Source: Solirubrobacterales bacterium (GTDB lineage Bacteria; Actinomycetota; Thermoleophilia; Solirubrobacterales; Solirubrobacteraceae). Taken from it: a stretch of DNA of 5,913 bases. The position numbers and the translations under genes are program-made. The stretch's first letter is position 1; every line of letters starts with the position of its first letter. Under the pieces are notes generated by a model. That model had not been told where the DNA came from and searched no databases. It was given only the letters and a program-made list of their open reading frames with translations. This document shows, piece by piece, positions 5,823 through 5,913 of the stretch. The DNA is taken from NCBI GenBank assembly GCA_017354065.1, contig JAFMRN010000162.1, positions 1 to 5,913 of the forward strand. The letters are read 5' to 3'.

Positions 5823-5913
5823 TCACCGCGGCGCCGGGCCTCGCCAGCTGGCAGGCAATCGGCACCACCGCGCTGGTCCGGGTCGCGGACGCCGCGGACC
5901 TGCCGGCCGCACG
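5819..5913 (+). CDS. apbE: Probable FAD:protein FMN transferase (ApbE family), N-terminus only, cut by window edge
   Basis: A GTG at 5819 overlaps the preceding stop (GTGA) and opens a frame of 31 residues that runs off the right edge. The visible start has the typical ApbE opening: SWQAIGTTALVRVAD at residues 10-24, matching the family pattern W/F-x-A-(M/I/L)-G-T-T followed by a beta strand. ApbE enzymes use FAD and Mg2+ to attach FMN covalently to a Thr or Ser of partner proteins such as NqrC/RnfG-type and FMN-binding-domain proteins. No signal peptide is visible at this start, so a cytoplasmic enzyme is likely unless the true start is elsewhere. The catalytic residues lie outside the window. 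Actinobacterial loci often pair ApbE with an FMN-binding protein and a ferric-reductase-like membrane protein, which would be expected further right. The call rests on a short stretch. Confidence 0.72.
   Translation, partial: MITAAPGLASWQAIGTTALVRVADAADLPAA

Overview
This is a GC-rich window with dense, short-gapped genes. GTG starts, several weak or missing Shine-Dalgarno sites and long spurious antisense frames all fit a high-GC actinobacterium. The secreted protein with repeated C-x4/5-C motifs is a style I associate with Thermoleophilia/Solirubrobacterales, but that placement is an inference. I see no tRNA, rRNA, CRISPR array, insertion sequence or integration site.

Layout. (1) Positions 1-979, minus strand: most of an erythrin-VIT1 protein, a ferritin-like domain fused to a VIT1/CCC1 iron/manganese transporter. 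Its C-terminus lies beyond the left edge. (2) 997-2760, minus: a secreted 587-residue protein with about eight Cys-paired, propeller-like repeats, placed 17 bp upstream of the transporter gene. (3) 2761-2875: a short intergenic stretch with a terminator-like hairpin, an AT-rich patch and a very good ribosome binding site. (4) 2876-5273, minus: a compact operon of an OmpR-type response regulator, a HAMP sensor histidine kinase (1-nt overlap) and an 85-residue two-helix membrane protein. (5) 5274-5375: a divergent intergenic region with a palindrome and an 11-bp-phased direct repeat, a plausible regulator operator. (6) 5376-5913, plus: a small membrane-anchored, His- and Ser/Gly-rich protein whose stop overlaps the start (GTGA) of a gene that looks like ApbE, an FAD:protein FMN transferase, cut by the right edge.

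Working model (inference): the two-component system senses an envelope or redox/metal condition and controls itself and the divergent ApbE transcription unit, which probably continues to the right with a flavinylated electron-transfer or ferric-reductase partner. The left-hand pair handles iron or manganese with an exported companion of unknown function. No single element is clearly a new system. The least explained parts are the secreted Cys-repeat protein next to Er-VIT1, the third gene of the two-component operon, and the His-rich protein coupled to ApbE.
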